IMG/VR virus record: IMGVR_UViG_3300042564_004480 | Span: 1-25,488 of that record | Origin: a virus | Reading direction: 5' to 3' (one strand) | Length of the DNA: 25,488 nt | In this document: piece by piece, positions 7,551-14,603 of the stretch | How positions within the stretch are numbered: position 1 is the stretch's first letter | How the letters are laid out: every line of letters starts with the position of its first letter | Notes under the pieces: generated by a model | Told to the model about the DNA's origin: nothing | Databases searched by the model: none | What the model saw: only the letters and a program-made list of their open reading frames with translations | Position numbers and translations under genes: made by a program

Positions 7551-7850
7551 ATGCGTAATACAACAATGGCGTTCCTATTCTGCCTAATCAGCTCTATAGC
7601 CCACGCCCAGGAAATCGTAGATTTACAAAAATCTTTGAAGTGTTCAGATGCACAAATAGTCATGAACTATTTTGTAGACACCCACAAAGAAACACCAGTC
7701 TGGGTTGGAAAATCAGTACACAACACTCATATAACATTGTTGGTCAACAAAGAGACTCGTTCATGGACCATGATAGAATATGATTCAAGATTGGCATGTG
7801 TGTTGGGTGCTGGTGAAGACCGGTCCAGTAGTAGTAAACCTGAAATTTAA
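7551..7850 (+). CDS. Small secreted protein, unknown function
   Basis: A 99-residue protein with a signal peptide ending AHA|Q (about residue 19) and AAGGAG before the ATG. The mature part has two Cys residues (one soon after the signal peptide, one near the C-terminus) that could form a disulfide in the periplasm. A WTMIE segment and the final Cys-containing strand resemble small hypothetical secreted proteins of aquatic phages, but I can name no family. It is 27 bp downstream of the cytochrome gene and is probably cotranscribed. A similarly sized secreted two-Cys protein is encoded at 19010-19339; I see no clear homology between them. Confidence 0.7.
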   Translation: MRNTTMAFLFCLISSIAHAQEIVDLQKSLKCSDAQIVMNYFVDTHKETPVWVGKSVHNTHITLLVNKETRSWTMIEYDSRLACVLGAGEDRSSSSKPEI

Positions 7851-7880
7851 ACTGCCCAGTTTTCCCTGCTATATATTTGC

Positions 7881-9047
7881 ATGGAAATAAAATATTGGTC
7901 ACCTGGCGAACAGGAAAAAACAGTAACTTGCACACACGGATACTGGGTTGAATATTCCAACGGTGAAACACACCTGGATATACAATGTGGCAACATGGCC
8001 TATATCTTGGGCTATGCCAATCAGCCTATCGCTGATGCAGTTGCTGACAATTCTGTGAACTTCATTCGTGGCAACACAGGCGAAACTGCTGAACAAAATG
8101 ATGCCTTGGTTCACGAGATTTGTCAATCCGGTAACTGGGCTGCTGTGACCTGGGCAGTAAGTGGGTCAGATGCTGTGGAAGCAGCCATTGCCATGAATGA
8201 CAGTTACTGGTCAGCACGTGGTGAATCACGAGACAAGATTTTGAGCTTTTCAATGAGTTATCATGGTACCACCATGCTGGCCAAACATCTGCGTGGCGAA
8301 TATCCTGGCCTTGGTCGTGCAGTGTTGGTAGACAGCCCCAATTGGCAATATGCATATCAACAACACGGCAACGAACAATTGACCTTGAACAAGATACGAG
8401 CACAATTAAAACAACATCCAGACATTGGATGTGTGTTGTTGGAAACAGTGAGTTGGGCAGTGACCATGGCTCCTTACAGCACAGGATTTTGGCATTCCTT
8501 GCGTGATATATGTACACAAAACAATGTGTTGATGATTGTAGACGATGTGGCGTTTTGTTGGGGAACTAATGGAACCATGTTTGGTTATGAATCTTACGGA
8601 ATACAACCTGACATTTGTGCTATTGGAAAATCTTTAACAGGAGGATACAGTCCACTGGGTGCGGCTGTGTGTACAGAATCAGTGAGAAAGACTTTGAACA
8701 TACAGAGTTGGGCACATGGTCATACCTGGCAACCCAACATGTCTGGTGTGGCGGCTGCATTAAGTGCCACCCAACAGATTCGATCACAGTTGCATCTTGT
8801 GCCTGAAATTGAACGTAGGCTACAGGACATTGCTGACGAATTAGATTTAAATTCACGTGGTGCCAACACGTACCGCACATACGATTTTGATCGAGAAATT
8901 TCTTTGTCAGATCTCAACGATGTTGATTTTGCTGCATCGTTGCCTGGATACAACAGTGTAAAAGTTTTTGCACCGCTGACTGCCGATGATCAATACTTTG
9001 ATCAATTACGAACCGGGCTTCAACGTCTATCAATGAAACCAGTGTAA
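7881..9047 (+). CDS. Class III PLP-dependent aminotransferase (GSA-aminomutase-like)
   Basis: A 388-residue fold-type I aminotransferase. The PLP lysine lies in AIGKSLTGGYSPLGA (K250), with the cofactor Asp pair in IVDDVAF (D221-D222) and SGSDAVEAAI binding the PLP phosphate. SYHG, found in class III enzymes, is also present. Where many members have a conserved EPV segment this one has ETVSW. It is shorter than typical (about 420-450), with a compact C-terminal domain. The ATG at 7881 has no ribosome-binding site. The 3' end overlaps the convergent gene by 28 bp. In cells, members make aminolevulinate, ornithine derivatives or amino sugars; the substrate here is unknown, but an amidinotransferase and sugar dehydrogenase are encoded nearby. 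Confidence 0.85.
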   Translation: MEIKYWSPGEQEKTVTCTHGYWVEYSNGETHLDIQCGNMAYILGYANQPIADAVADNSVNFIRGNTGETAEQNDALVHEICQSGNWAAVTWAVSGSDAVEAAIAMNDSYWSARGESRDKILSFSMSYHGTTMLAKHLRGEYPGLGRAVLVDSPNWQYAYQQHGNEQLTLNKIRAQLKQHPDIGCVLLETVSWAVTMAPYSTGFWHSLRDICTQNNVLMIVDDVAFCWGTNGTMFGYESYGIQPDICAIGKSLTGGYSPLGAAVCTESVRKTLNIQSWAHGHTWQPNMSGVAAALSATQQIRSQLHLVPEIERRLQDIADELDLNSRGANTYRTYDFDREISLSDLNDVDFAASLPGYNSVKVFAPLTADDQYFDQLRTGLQRLSMKPV

Positions 9048-9373
9048 TCAGCACTTGGTGGGTTGGTTTGATAATTCTCAACACGTTTTAACAAGTTGGC
9101 GTAGAAACTGTCCAACTCGCCGCTCCAACGTCCTGTTAGCCCGTTGATGGCATGCAAACAATAGTCCCAGTTTTGATCTCTATAGGCCTGCATCATGTCA
9201 GTATGTACCTTGATATATGCTTCCATCAAGGGAAAATCACCCAAGGGAACTTTTTCTATCACACAATAACTGGTGCGTTTTTCACTGTCAGGAGGAAATA
9301 CAAATGTGTCTAACTCCAACACAGTATAGTTGTCTGGCAGTGTTTCTAAGGCGTCTCCAAATATAATGTTCAT
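9020..9373 (-). CDS. Conserved-looking phage protein, unknown function
   Basis: A 117-residue soluble, acidic protein with AAAGGA 6 nt before its ATG. The N-terminus (MNIIFGDAL, then LELDTF) looks like strands of an alpha/beta domain. The middle is helical and aromatic-rich, including a WDYCLHAINGLTGRW segment. No motif allows a functional call. It is a lone minus-strand gene within a plus-strand block, convergent with the aminotransferase gene (28-bp overlap) and divergent from the metallophosphoesterase gene 24 bp away. I recall similar proteins in aquatic T4-like phages, but cannot name a function. Confidence 0.65.
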   Translation of the reverse strand: MNIIFGDALETLPDNYTVLELDTFVFPPDSEKRTSYCVIEKVPLGDFPLMEAYIKVHTDMMQAYRDQNWDYCLHAINGLTGRWSGELDSFYANLLKRVENYQTNPPSADYTGFIDRR

Positions 9374-9397
9374 ACAGTTTCCTTTTAAATATGTATC

Positions 9398-10186
9398 ATG
9401 AGTGTTGCATTTGATTTAATTTCTGATTTACATGCAGAAACCTGGGCAGAGTTTGATTGGACCGGATTAGCCACCAGCCCATACTGTATTGTTGCAGGTG
9501 ACCTTGCTCGAGACCGAGAAGTTGTAGTAAACACCATGCGACATCTTGGATCGTGCTACCAGGCAGTTTTTTATATAGATGGCAACGACGAGCATCGATA
9601 TTACTATGACGACTTGAATGCCAGTTATGCTGATCTTGCTCGTAGATTAAAGAAAATACCCAATGTGGTATTCTTGCAAGACAATGTTGTAGTAGTAGAT
9701 GAGGTGGCTGTGATAGGTACCAACGGTTGGTGGACGTACCATCTTGACCCTTCAATAGATGCAGAACAAACTTCATTGTGGTTTCAAGATCAATGCAAAG
9801 TTAATGGTCAAGTTGCAAAAACTGTAGGGCGACTGGCCACAACAGATGCTAGTTATATGACTACCAGTATCAAACGACTTCAAACTCATGCGGATGTTAA
9901 AAAAATTGTTTGTGTCACACACACTGTACCCAACTCAAGTTTGATTGCACACGACATCGGTCTTGCAGACACATTGCGATTCAACACCATGGGCAACGGA
10001 TTTATGATGCGAGCATTGAGTGCAGATACAGAAAAAAAATTGCACACCTGGTGTTTTGGTCACTATCATGGGTCAGTGGATCAAATACGTCAAGGTGTGC
10101 GGTTTGTCAACAACTGTAGAGGCCGGGGAGATACCGAATGGCGTCAATACGTATATCATCCCTTGCGCATTGTTATAGACAATTAA
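9398..10186 (+). CDS. Calcineurin-like metallophosphoesterase
   Basis: A 262-residue cytoplasmic protein with the ordered metal-binding motifs of the superfamily: DLH (10-12), GDLAR (about 34-38), GNDEH in place of the usual GNHE, THTVP, and GHYHG near the C-terminus. The substrate could be a phosphodiester nucleotide, nucleic acid or phosphoprotein; the motifs do not decide. The His-to-Asp change in the GNH motif places D-E-H where N-H-E is common, so metal geometry may vary. The ATG at 9398 lacks a ribosome-binding site. TTTAAATA (9384-9391) lies just 6 nt upstream, where a transcript from a late-type box would be nearly leaderless. The 3' end overlaps the clpS stop by 4 bp (convergent). 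Confidence 0.8.
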   Translation: MSVAFDLISDLHAETWAEFDWTGLATSPYCIVAGDLARDREVVVNTMRHLGSCYQAVFYIDGNDEHRYYYDDLNASYADLARRLKKIPNVVFLQDNVVVVDEVAVIGTNGWWTYHLDPSIDAEQTSLWFQDQCKVNGQVAKTVGRLATTDASYMTTSIKRLQTHADVKKIVCVTHTVPNSSLIAHDIGLADTLRFNTMGNGFMMRALSADTEKKLHTWCFGHYHGSVDQIRQGVRFVNNCRGRGDTEWRQYVYHPLRIVIDN

Positions 10187-10494
10187 TTTACTGTTTCGGG
10201 TTCCAGTTTGATTTGCAGTGGATAACTCTGTGACCGTGCGCTGAGTGTGACTTCAATGCCTTTTTGTTCGGCAATCTCATAAGGCAACACTGCCACAGTG
10301 GCTTGGCCGGCTTGATGAATGTCCACAGTAATTTGTTCAGCAGTTTCAGCAGTGTAATTAAAGTATTCAATCAGACTGTCTACAACAAAATCCATTGTGG
10401 TTTGATTATCATTCAAATAGATAACCTTGAACATGGGCGGCTCTGTTACGGCCTCGGATGGTTTGATTCGTGTGCGGGTATCGCTTTGTGCCAT
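10183..10494 (-). CDS. clpS: ClpS-like protease adaptor
   Basis: ClpS delivers N-degron substrates to ClpAP and blocks other ClpA substrates. The 103-residue product has a disordered N-terminus, then PPMFKVIYLNDNQTTMDFV. This matches the ClpS start, including the Asn-Asp pair that binds the substrate amino group and the Met of the hydrophobic pocket. VHxxG is represented by DIHQAGQA, followed by YEIAEQKG and a C-terminal ARSQSYPLQ strand pair. The ATG at 10494 is chosen because AAGGA lies 6 nt upstream; an ATG at 10509 has no site. It is next to hsp20 and close to clpX, and no clpA or clpP gene is seen. It may redirect host Clp proteases; this is inference from context. Confidence 0.85.
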   Translation of the reverse strand: MAQSDTRTRIKPSEAVTEPPMFKVIYLNDNQTTMDFVVDSLIEYFNYTAETAEQITVDIHQAGQATVAVLPYEIAEQKGIEVTLSARSQSYPLQIKLEPETVN

Positions 10495-10520
10495 TTCTAT
10501 TCCTTGCATTGTTGCTCAAT

Positions 10521-10546
10521 CAGTGACAGCAAGATTGCTGTCACTG
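10521..10546 (-). repeat. Perfect 12-bp inverted repeat upstream of clpS
   Basis: CAGTGACAGCAA and its exact reverse complement are separated by 2 nt. The element lies between hsp20 and clpS and begins right at the predicted clpS transcription start (about 10547). It could be a 5'-terminal RNA hairpin or a repressor operator. No T tract follows, so it is not a standard terminator. Confidence 0.75.
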
Positions 10547-10553
10547 TATTTAC

Positions 10554-10582
10554 ATTATATTACTCTTTGTAGGTAATTGCAA
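10554..10582 (-). promoter_or_regulatory. Candidate promoter of clpS
   Basis: TTGCAA (10582-10577, four of six matches), a 17-bp spacer and a perfect TATAAT (10559-10554), reading leftward and overlapping the end of hsp20. A GTAAATA sequence follows immediately. The predicted start falls at the base of the 12-bp inverted repeat. Confidence 0.5.
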
Positions 10583-11015
10583 TGGTCTTTGGTTTGGCTT
10601 CTTCAGGCACTTCACGTTTTAGGTGAACGTTAAGAATACCAAGTTCAAGATGTGCATTGCTGATTTCCACATGGTCGGCCAATTGAAATTCCCTGCGGAA
10701 ACTTCGTTCGCTAATGCCTTTGTGCAAGTATTTTGTGGTAGCATCTTCGTTGTCCACAGCGTCACGATTGTGCTTGCCTTCAATTATCAAGAATTTTTTG
10801 TCCTTGGTAATACTCAGGTTGTCGTACCCAAAGCCGGCCACAGCCAAACTGATCATGTACTCATCATCATTGATTTGCACAATGTCATAAGGTGGATAGT
10901 TGTTGCTTTGTTGGGCATTCACACGCATGAGATCATCAAACAAGTTTTCGAAACCAATACCAAATTTGTGAATTGCGGGAATATCGAAACTGCGAAGGGT
11001 TAGAGTTTTTGTCAT
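10560..11015 (-). CDS. hsp20: Small heat-shock protein Hsp20 (IbpA-like)
   Basis: A 151-residue alpha-crystallin-domain holdase. The N-terminal arm contains FENLFDDLMR, like bacterial IbpA. The crystallin domain follows from YDIVQ (about 43) through LAVAGF, the FRREFQL strand and the GILNVHLKREVPEE end strand, and the C-terminal tail carries the IxI-type anchor KTIAI. Length and order are normal. AAAGGAG precedes the ATG. Hsp20 is a near-universal gene of T4-like cyanophages and pelagiphages, thought to assist folding or scaffold assembly. Here a strong promoter with an internal inverted repeat and a TATAAATA late-type box lies 65 bp upstream, so early and late expression are both possible. 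Confidence 0.95.
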   Translation of the reverse strand: MTKTLTLRSFDIPAIHKFGIGFENLFDDLMRVNAQQSNNYPPYDIVQINDDEYMISLAVAGFGYDNLSITKDKKFLIIEGKHNRDAVDNEDATTKYLHKGISERSFRREFQLADHVEISNAHLELGILNVHLKREVPEEAKPKTIAITYKE

Positions 11016-11051
11016 TTGTTTTCTCCTTTATTAAGCAAGATGACTTTTGAA

Positions 11052-11077
11052 ATGTAGCCCCACTATGGGCACTACAT
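11052..11077 (-). promoter_or_regulatory. 5'-terminal stem-loop in the hsp20 leader
   Basis: Reading leftward, ATGTAG and CTACAT pair (6 bp), then a small internal loop, then CCC/GGG around a 5-nt loop. The structure begins where transcription from the upstream promoter should start (about 11075). It does not cover the ribosome-binding site, so a stabilising role is more likely than a thermosensor. The pairing is seen; the role is inferred. Confidence 0.5.
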
Positions 11078-11080
11078 GTA

Positions 11081-11111
11081 TATTTATAACACAGATTTCA
11101 TTCTGTGTCAA
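11081..11111 (-). promoter_or_regulatory. hsp20 promoter: consensus -35, TATAAATA box and internal palindrome
   Basis: TTGACA (11111-11106), a 17-bp spacer and TATAAA (11088-11083) make a near-perfect sigma70 promoter. The -10 also forms TATAAATA (11088-11081), the exact T4 late promoter box. The spacer holds a perfect 7-bp inverted repeat, ACACAGA / TCTGTGT with a 6-nt centre (11089-11108), well placed as a repressor operator. Confidence 0.75.
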
Positions 11112-11125
11112 AATATTTGAAAAAA

Positions 11126-11350
11126 TTAATATGTTCGGGGCGGGAGTTGCTGGGCTTCTAGTTGTTTGCGCCAACGATTCTTGGCTGCACTGCGTTTGAG
11201 TTTGCGGGCTGTGGTGGGCTTGACGTAAAATTCACGTTCTCTAACATCGTTTAGTATGCCTGAGTTCTGCACTTTTTTCTTGAACTTGCGCAGGGCTTTT
11301 TCAATGTTGTTGTCCTGTACTATGACTGATCTAGCGTGTGGTTTGGTCAT
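11126..11350 (-). CDS. rpsU: Ribosomal protein bS21 homologue
   Basis: A 74-residue basic protein matching bS21: an N-terminal strand, then NNIEKALRKFKKKVQNSGI, REREFYVKPTTARK and a long Lys/Arg helix (KLKRSAAKNRWRK). bS21 sits near the anti-Shine-Dalgarno end of 16S rRNA in the 30S subunit and affects initiation. Phage copies are known from pelagiphages and huge phages and probably exchange into host ribosomes. The start overlaps the end of clpX by 20 bp, implying coupling; only a weak GGGA lies upstream of the ATG. The C-terminal tail is slightly longer than the shortest bacterial forms. Confidence 0.93.
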   Translation of the reverse strand: MTKPHARSVIVQDNNIEKALRKFKKKVQNSGILNDVREREFYVKPTTARKLKRSAAKNRWRKQLEAQQLPPRTY

Positions 11351-12554
11351 TTATTTCCCGAAGTGATTCAGGATTATTTACCAGGTCAGTGTTGATATTT
11401 AGGGTCTGAATTCCGCCTTTACGGTAGCGAGTCAAATCATACATGTGCGGCAACAGCACTCGTTCTAATTCACTGTGCAAGCCTCTAGCACCAGTTTTGT
11501 TGGCCATGGTTCGTTCTGCAATCAAATCCAAACTGTCAGCACTGAACTCTAAATTTACGTTGTCGCGTTTGAAAATCCATTGATACTGACTGACATAACT
11601 GTGCTTGATGTCTTGCAGGATGCGAATCAAGTCAGGTTTGGTGAGTTCACTCAATGCGACCCAACTGGGGAAACGTCCCACAAATTCTGGAATCATGCCA
11701 AAACGGATCAAATCTTCAGGTGTGGTTTGATCCAAGTGGTTGGTGTCCTTGTCCTCTGACACTCGGGCATTAAATCCAATGCTGGTGCCTTTAACACGAC
11801 TCTTTACAATTTTATCCAAGCCCACAAATGCCCCACCGGCAATGAATAGTATGTTGGCTGTGTCAATTTCAATGGTGTCACCTGCTGGATGCTTGCGACC
11901 ACCTTGTGGAGTGATTCTACACTTGGTACCTTCTACTAGTTTGAGCAAGGCCTGTTGTACCCCTTCACCCGACACATCTCGAGTGATACTGGCACTCTCG
12001 CTACGACGGCTGATTTTGTCAATTTCATCAATAAACACAATGCCGCGCTGTGTCTTGGCCACATCGCCACCGGCGGCTGCAAACAATCGATTGATCAGAC
12101 TCTCTACATCATCGCCCACATAACCTGCTTCGGTCAAACTGGTGGCATCGGCTATGACAAATGGCACATCCAAATAACGTGCCACAGTACGTGCCAACAA
12201 GGTTTTGCCTGATCCAGTTGGGCCAAGCATGAGTATATTGGCTTTTTCAATTTCCACATCCACATCAGCGTTGGCAATGCGTTTGTAGTGATTGGCAATG
12301 GCCACACTCAACACCATTTTGGCATGATCTTGTCCAATCACATACTGATCCAAATGGTCTTTGATGGCTCTGGGATCCAGTGTATCGTCTGTGATCTCTT
12401 TTGATTTTTCAGTCAATTCTTCTTTGAGCAAGGTTTGGCACAGGTCCACGCACTCATTGCAGATTGATACATCTGCTCCCACAATAAGTTTGGTCACTGA
12501 ATCTTTGTGTTTGCCGCAGAAACTACAGTTGTCTAACGTGTCTGGTGATTTCAT
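11331..12554 (-). CDS. clpX: ATP-dependent Clp protease ATP-binding subunit ClpX
   Basis: A full-length (407-residue) AAA+ unfoldase. It has an N-terminal zinc domain (C10, C13, C32, C35), Walker A GPTGSGKT (111-118), pore loop GYVG (144-147) and Walker B FIDEID (174-179). The RKH loop (220-222) and sensor II GARG (355-358) are present. It keeps an IGF tripeptide (259-261), the loop that docks on ClpP, so it could work with host ClpP. No clpP is present in the window. The start lies 2 nt after the upstream stop with no ribosome-binding site; TTTAAATA overlaps the start codon. It is cotranscribed with the membrane protein gene upstream and overlaps rpsU downstream. Likely role: redirecting host proteolysis or remodelling phage complexes. 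Confidence 0.96.
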   Translation of the reverse strand: MKSPDTLDNCSFCGKHKDSVTKLIVGADVSICNECVDLCQTLLKEELTEKSKEITDDTLDPRAIKDHLDQYVIGQDHAKMVLSVAIANHYKRIANADVDVEIEKANILMLGPTGSGKTLLARTVARYLDVPFVIADATSLTEAGYVGDDVESLINRLFAAAGGDVAKTQRGIVFIDEIDKISRRSESASITRDVSGEGVQQALLKLVEGTKCRITPQGGRKHPAGDTIEIDTANILFIAGGAFVGLDKIVKSRVKGTSIGFNARVSEDKDTNHLDQTTPEDLIRFGMIPEFVGRFPSWVALSELTKPDLIRILQDIKHSYVSQYQWIFKRDNVNLEFSADSLDLIAERTMANKTGARGLHSELERVLLPHMYDLTRYRKGGIQTLNINTDLVNNPESLREINDQTTR

Positions 12555-12556
12555 AT

Positions 12557-14083
12557 TTAAATTGGTTTTACACGACGAGCAATGGCATCTGCTTCTGCGT
12601 CACTCAACATGTCTGGATCATATTCACCAGACGTGAGTTTGGCAATCAAATGCTCAATGTATGCATCATCGTATGTGTAGTTATCAGTTAAAGTTTTGTC
12701 CACAATAATCCAGTGGGCACCGTTGAATTTGTACAGCACATTGGGCATAGAATCCACACGCATGTATGTGTCGCCTTTGATGGGACTGGCTGGGAAATTG
12801 ATACCAAAGCCTGATGTGGGTTCTCTGCCTAGGTCGTTGTCCGCTATTAATTGCATCCAGGGCAGTTGATCAATTTTTCCTCGGGCAAGTTTGGCCCGTT
12901 CTTCTTTTATTGTTTTGTCAGGGTTTTCGCTTTTCCATTGTTTGATTGCAACTTTGACTCCTGGATCATCGTGATCTTCCGATTCAATGTCTTGTGCTAC
13001 TGCATTTAGATAATCCTGATCGAACTCCACCGGCTGTGCTCGAAGTTGATCAAATTCAGCAACAACTTCTTCTATTTGTTGGTCATTGAGAGGATTTGAT
13101 TGTAAATCACCGTACATCCAACCTGGTGGATGTGGATCAGCTGAATCTTTTCCCTCAACTTCATGATCAAAGGTGTCTGCAGGATGTTCACCAGGATCGG
13201 TGAACAGCTGACTGGTCTCAACAACCTTACCTGTGGGCAATTCTGGTTCCGCTGTTTCACGTAGTTGTTCAATCTGCTGATCTGTTAATGGGCCATCGTC
13301 AGGCTCATAGGCCGGTTGGCGTCGTCGTTCACGTTCCCACTTCATGCTCTCTGTGGAAGCCAGCACCATCATGATGGCTAGTGGATCAAACACCACAACC
13401 AATATGATAATGACCCAACGCACAGCACGTTCTAATAGATTGGCGTCTGGGTTGTCACCGTAGATGAACGCCGCGATATACTTAATTGGCCCAACTTCTG
13501 CTTCGATCTTACGTACCTCGGCGGCAATAGGCGCACGGGCATCGTTAAGTTCCGCAATAGACTTCTGCGACTGTAGTATTTCATTTTGAAGTCTAACACG
13601 CTCTTTCTGCTGGGCTCTTCGCAGAGCCACAGCCTTGTCGGCACCTTTTTCATCTGCTGAGCGGCCCAATACCGAGTCCACTCCCTCATCCATCTGTTTA
13701 AGTGCTTTACGGTTTGCTTCAATATTTTCCTTTTGGGTCTTGATTTTTTCATCATATATTGCAATCTTGCTCAGTACATCACCGCTGATTAAGTTTTGAT
13801 CTGAATGTGCTTTGGATAGGAAACCAAAAATACCCATTGACGTGATCACCATGAGCATGAACACTGCTGGCACCAAATAACATTTCATCAGCAGTCGACA
13901 ACGGTGCCAGTATTCGTGTAGCCATACTGTGACAGTGACTTTGGCCACTTCCAGGATGGATCCCATGATGATGATGGGTATGACTGCTGAAGCAAAAATA
14001 GCAGTAAGGCCTAGTATACTGTACCAGGCCGCAACCACGCTCAATGAAAGAGCGGTTAATAGTGTGAAATAACTGAGGAACAT
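12557..14083 (-). CDS. Multi-pass membrane protein with coiled coil and acidic cytoplasmic tail
   Basis: A 508-residue protein with predicted membrane segments near residues 5-20, 24-46, 67-90 and 220-245. A charged, heptad-like helical region lies between the third and fourth (about 95-200), and a long acidic tail (about 255-420) follows. The C-terminal domain (about 430-508), with MRVDSMPNVLYKFNG and DDAYIEHLI, looks like a domain I recall in T4-like aquatic phages, where the protein is annotated only as a membrane protein. No enzymatic motif is visible. The start at 14083 has no ribosome-binding site and is preceded by GGTAAATA. It lies between a small gene and clpX in one operon. A role in inner-membrane remodelling is speculation. 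Confidence 0.85.
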   Translation of the reverse strand: MFLSYFTLLTALSLSVVAAWYSILGLTAIFASAVIPIIIMGSILEVAKVTVTVWLHEYWHRCRLLMKCYLVPAVFMLMVITSMGIFGFLSKAHSDQNLISGDVLSKIAIYDEKIKTQKENIEANRKALKQMDEGVDSVLGRSADEKGADKAVALRRAQQKERVRLQNEILQSQKSIAELNDARAPIAAEVRKIEAEVGPIKYIAAFIYGDNPDANLLERAVRWVIIILVVVFDPLAIMMVLASTESMKWERERRRQPAYEPDDGPLTDQQIEQLRETAEPELPTGKVVETSQLFTDPGEHPADTFDHEVEGKDSADPHPPGWMYGDLQSNPLNDQQIEEVVAEFDQLRAQPVEFDQDYLNAVAQDIESEDHDDPGVKVAIKQWKSENPDKTIKEERAKLARGKIDQLPWMQLIADNDLGREPTSGFGINFPASPIKGDTYMRVDSMPNVLYKFNGAHWIIVDKTLTDNYTYDDAYIEHLIAKLTSGEYDPDMLSDAEADAIARRVKPI

Positions 14084-14087
14084 AGAT

Positions 14088-14405
14088 TTATTTACCGGGT
14101 GGTATACGGACTGTGACGGCTAGTTTAACGGCCAACCATGTGGCAATCTTTTGATCAGGTACATCAAACCAAACCCATATGGTCTTGCTGTCGTCCCAGA
14201 TTAGGTTTTCCAGGCGGCGTTTGATATGATGTTGGCCCCGCCAGTTGTTAACTCCAAACACTTGATTGAGTTCGCGAATAACTGCATACCAGTCTTTGAC
14301 ATCACGCAACTCAATCTGAATACGGTGCATGACCAAGGGCGTTGATTTAAGAGAGTCAAGGGATTCAAACATACTCAACGCAGAGGTTTCAATTTCAACA
14401 GACAT
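14088..14405 (-). CDS. Small phage protein, unknown function
   Basis: A 105-residue soluble protein. The ATG at 14405 is supported by AAGGA 5 nt upstream. The middle (LRDVKDWYAVIRELNQVFG, then NNWRGQHHIKR) and the strand WVWFDVPD suggest a mixed alpha/beta domain; no known motif is evident. It ends 4 bp before the start of the membrane-protein gene. Its most interesting aspect is the leader: a consensus promoter about 200 bp upstream and a strongly structured RNA lie between promoter and start codon, so its expression may be controlled by that RNA. Confidence 0.7.
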   Translation of the reverse strand: MSVEIETSALSMFESLDSLKSTPLVMHRIQIELRDVKDWYAVIRELNQVFGVNNWRGQHHIKRRLENLIWDDSKTIWVWFDVPDQKIATWLAVKLAVTVRIPPGK

Positions 14406-14436
14406 TGCTATCCTTATCACTGTTTTTATCTACAAG

Positions 14437-14597
14437 GCATACTCCACTGGGTACCAGCCAGTGTTTTGACCTGTTGCCAGGTCTAGCCAGTGTCTCATCC
14501 TACGGGATTTATGTTTCTGATGCCACGGCGCAGAGCAGGACCGGTTACAGATCTATTCCTACTCTGCCCATTAAACCACCCACCTCCCTGGTCATGC
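14437..14597 (-). ncRNA. Structured RNA of unknown class (independent ncRNA or structured leader)
   Basis: A consensus promoter fires leftward into about 190 nt without an ORF. The RNA can form an 11-bp stem with one G-U pair (14567-14557 with 14540-14530), a 4-bp hairpin ATCC-CGTA-GGAT (14508-14497), and a 6-bp hairpin capped by a GCAA (GNRA) tetraloop (14483-14468). A terminal stem CACTGG/CCAGTG (14463-14458 with 14450-14445) completes it. A direct repeat, ACACTGGCT at 14493-14485 and 14464-14456, lets the first CACTGG compete for the same partner, enclosing the GNRA hairpin. The ends have short complementarity (GCAT with ATGC). It does not fit tRNA, tmRNA or RNase P RNA by eye. No U-tract terminator follows, so it may be a cis-acting leader of the gene at 14405. 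Confidence 0.6.
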
Positions 14598-14603
14598 ACA
14601 GTA

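Noticed and set aside
8062-8517. 151-residue ORF antisense to the aminotransferase
   Set aside because: It is the complement of the PLP enzyme's coding region; its composition (many Cys, His, Trp) is typical of a shadow frame.
14437-14597. tRNA, tmRNA or RNase P RNA in the non-coding gap
   Set aside because: The segment has a D-arm-like stretch and stems, but no cloverleaf with a valid anticodon loop (U33), no GGTTCGA-type T arm, no tmRNA tag frame and no RNase P core motifs.
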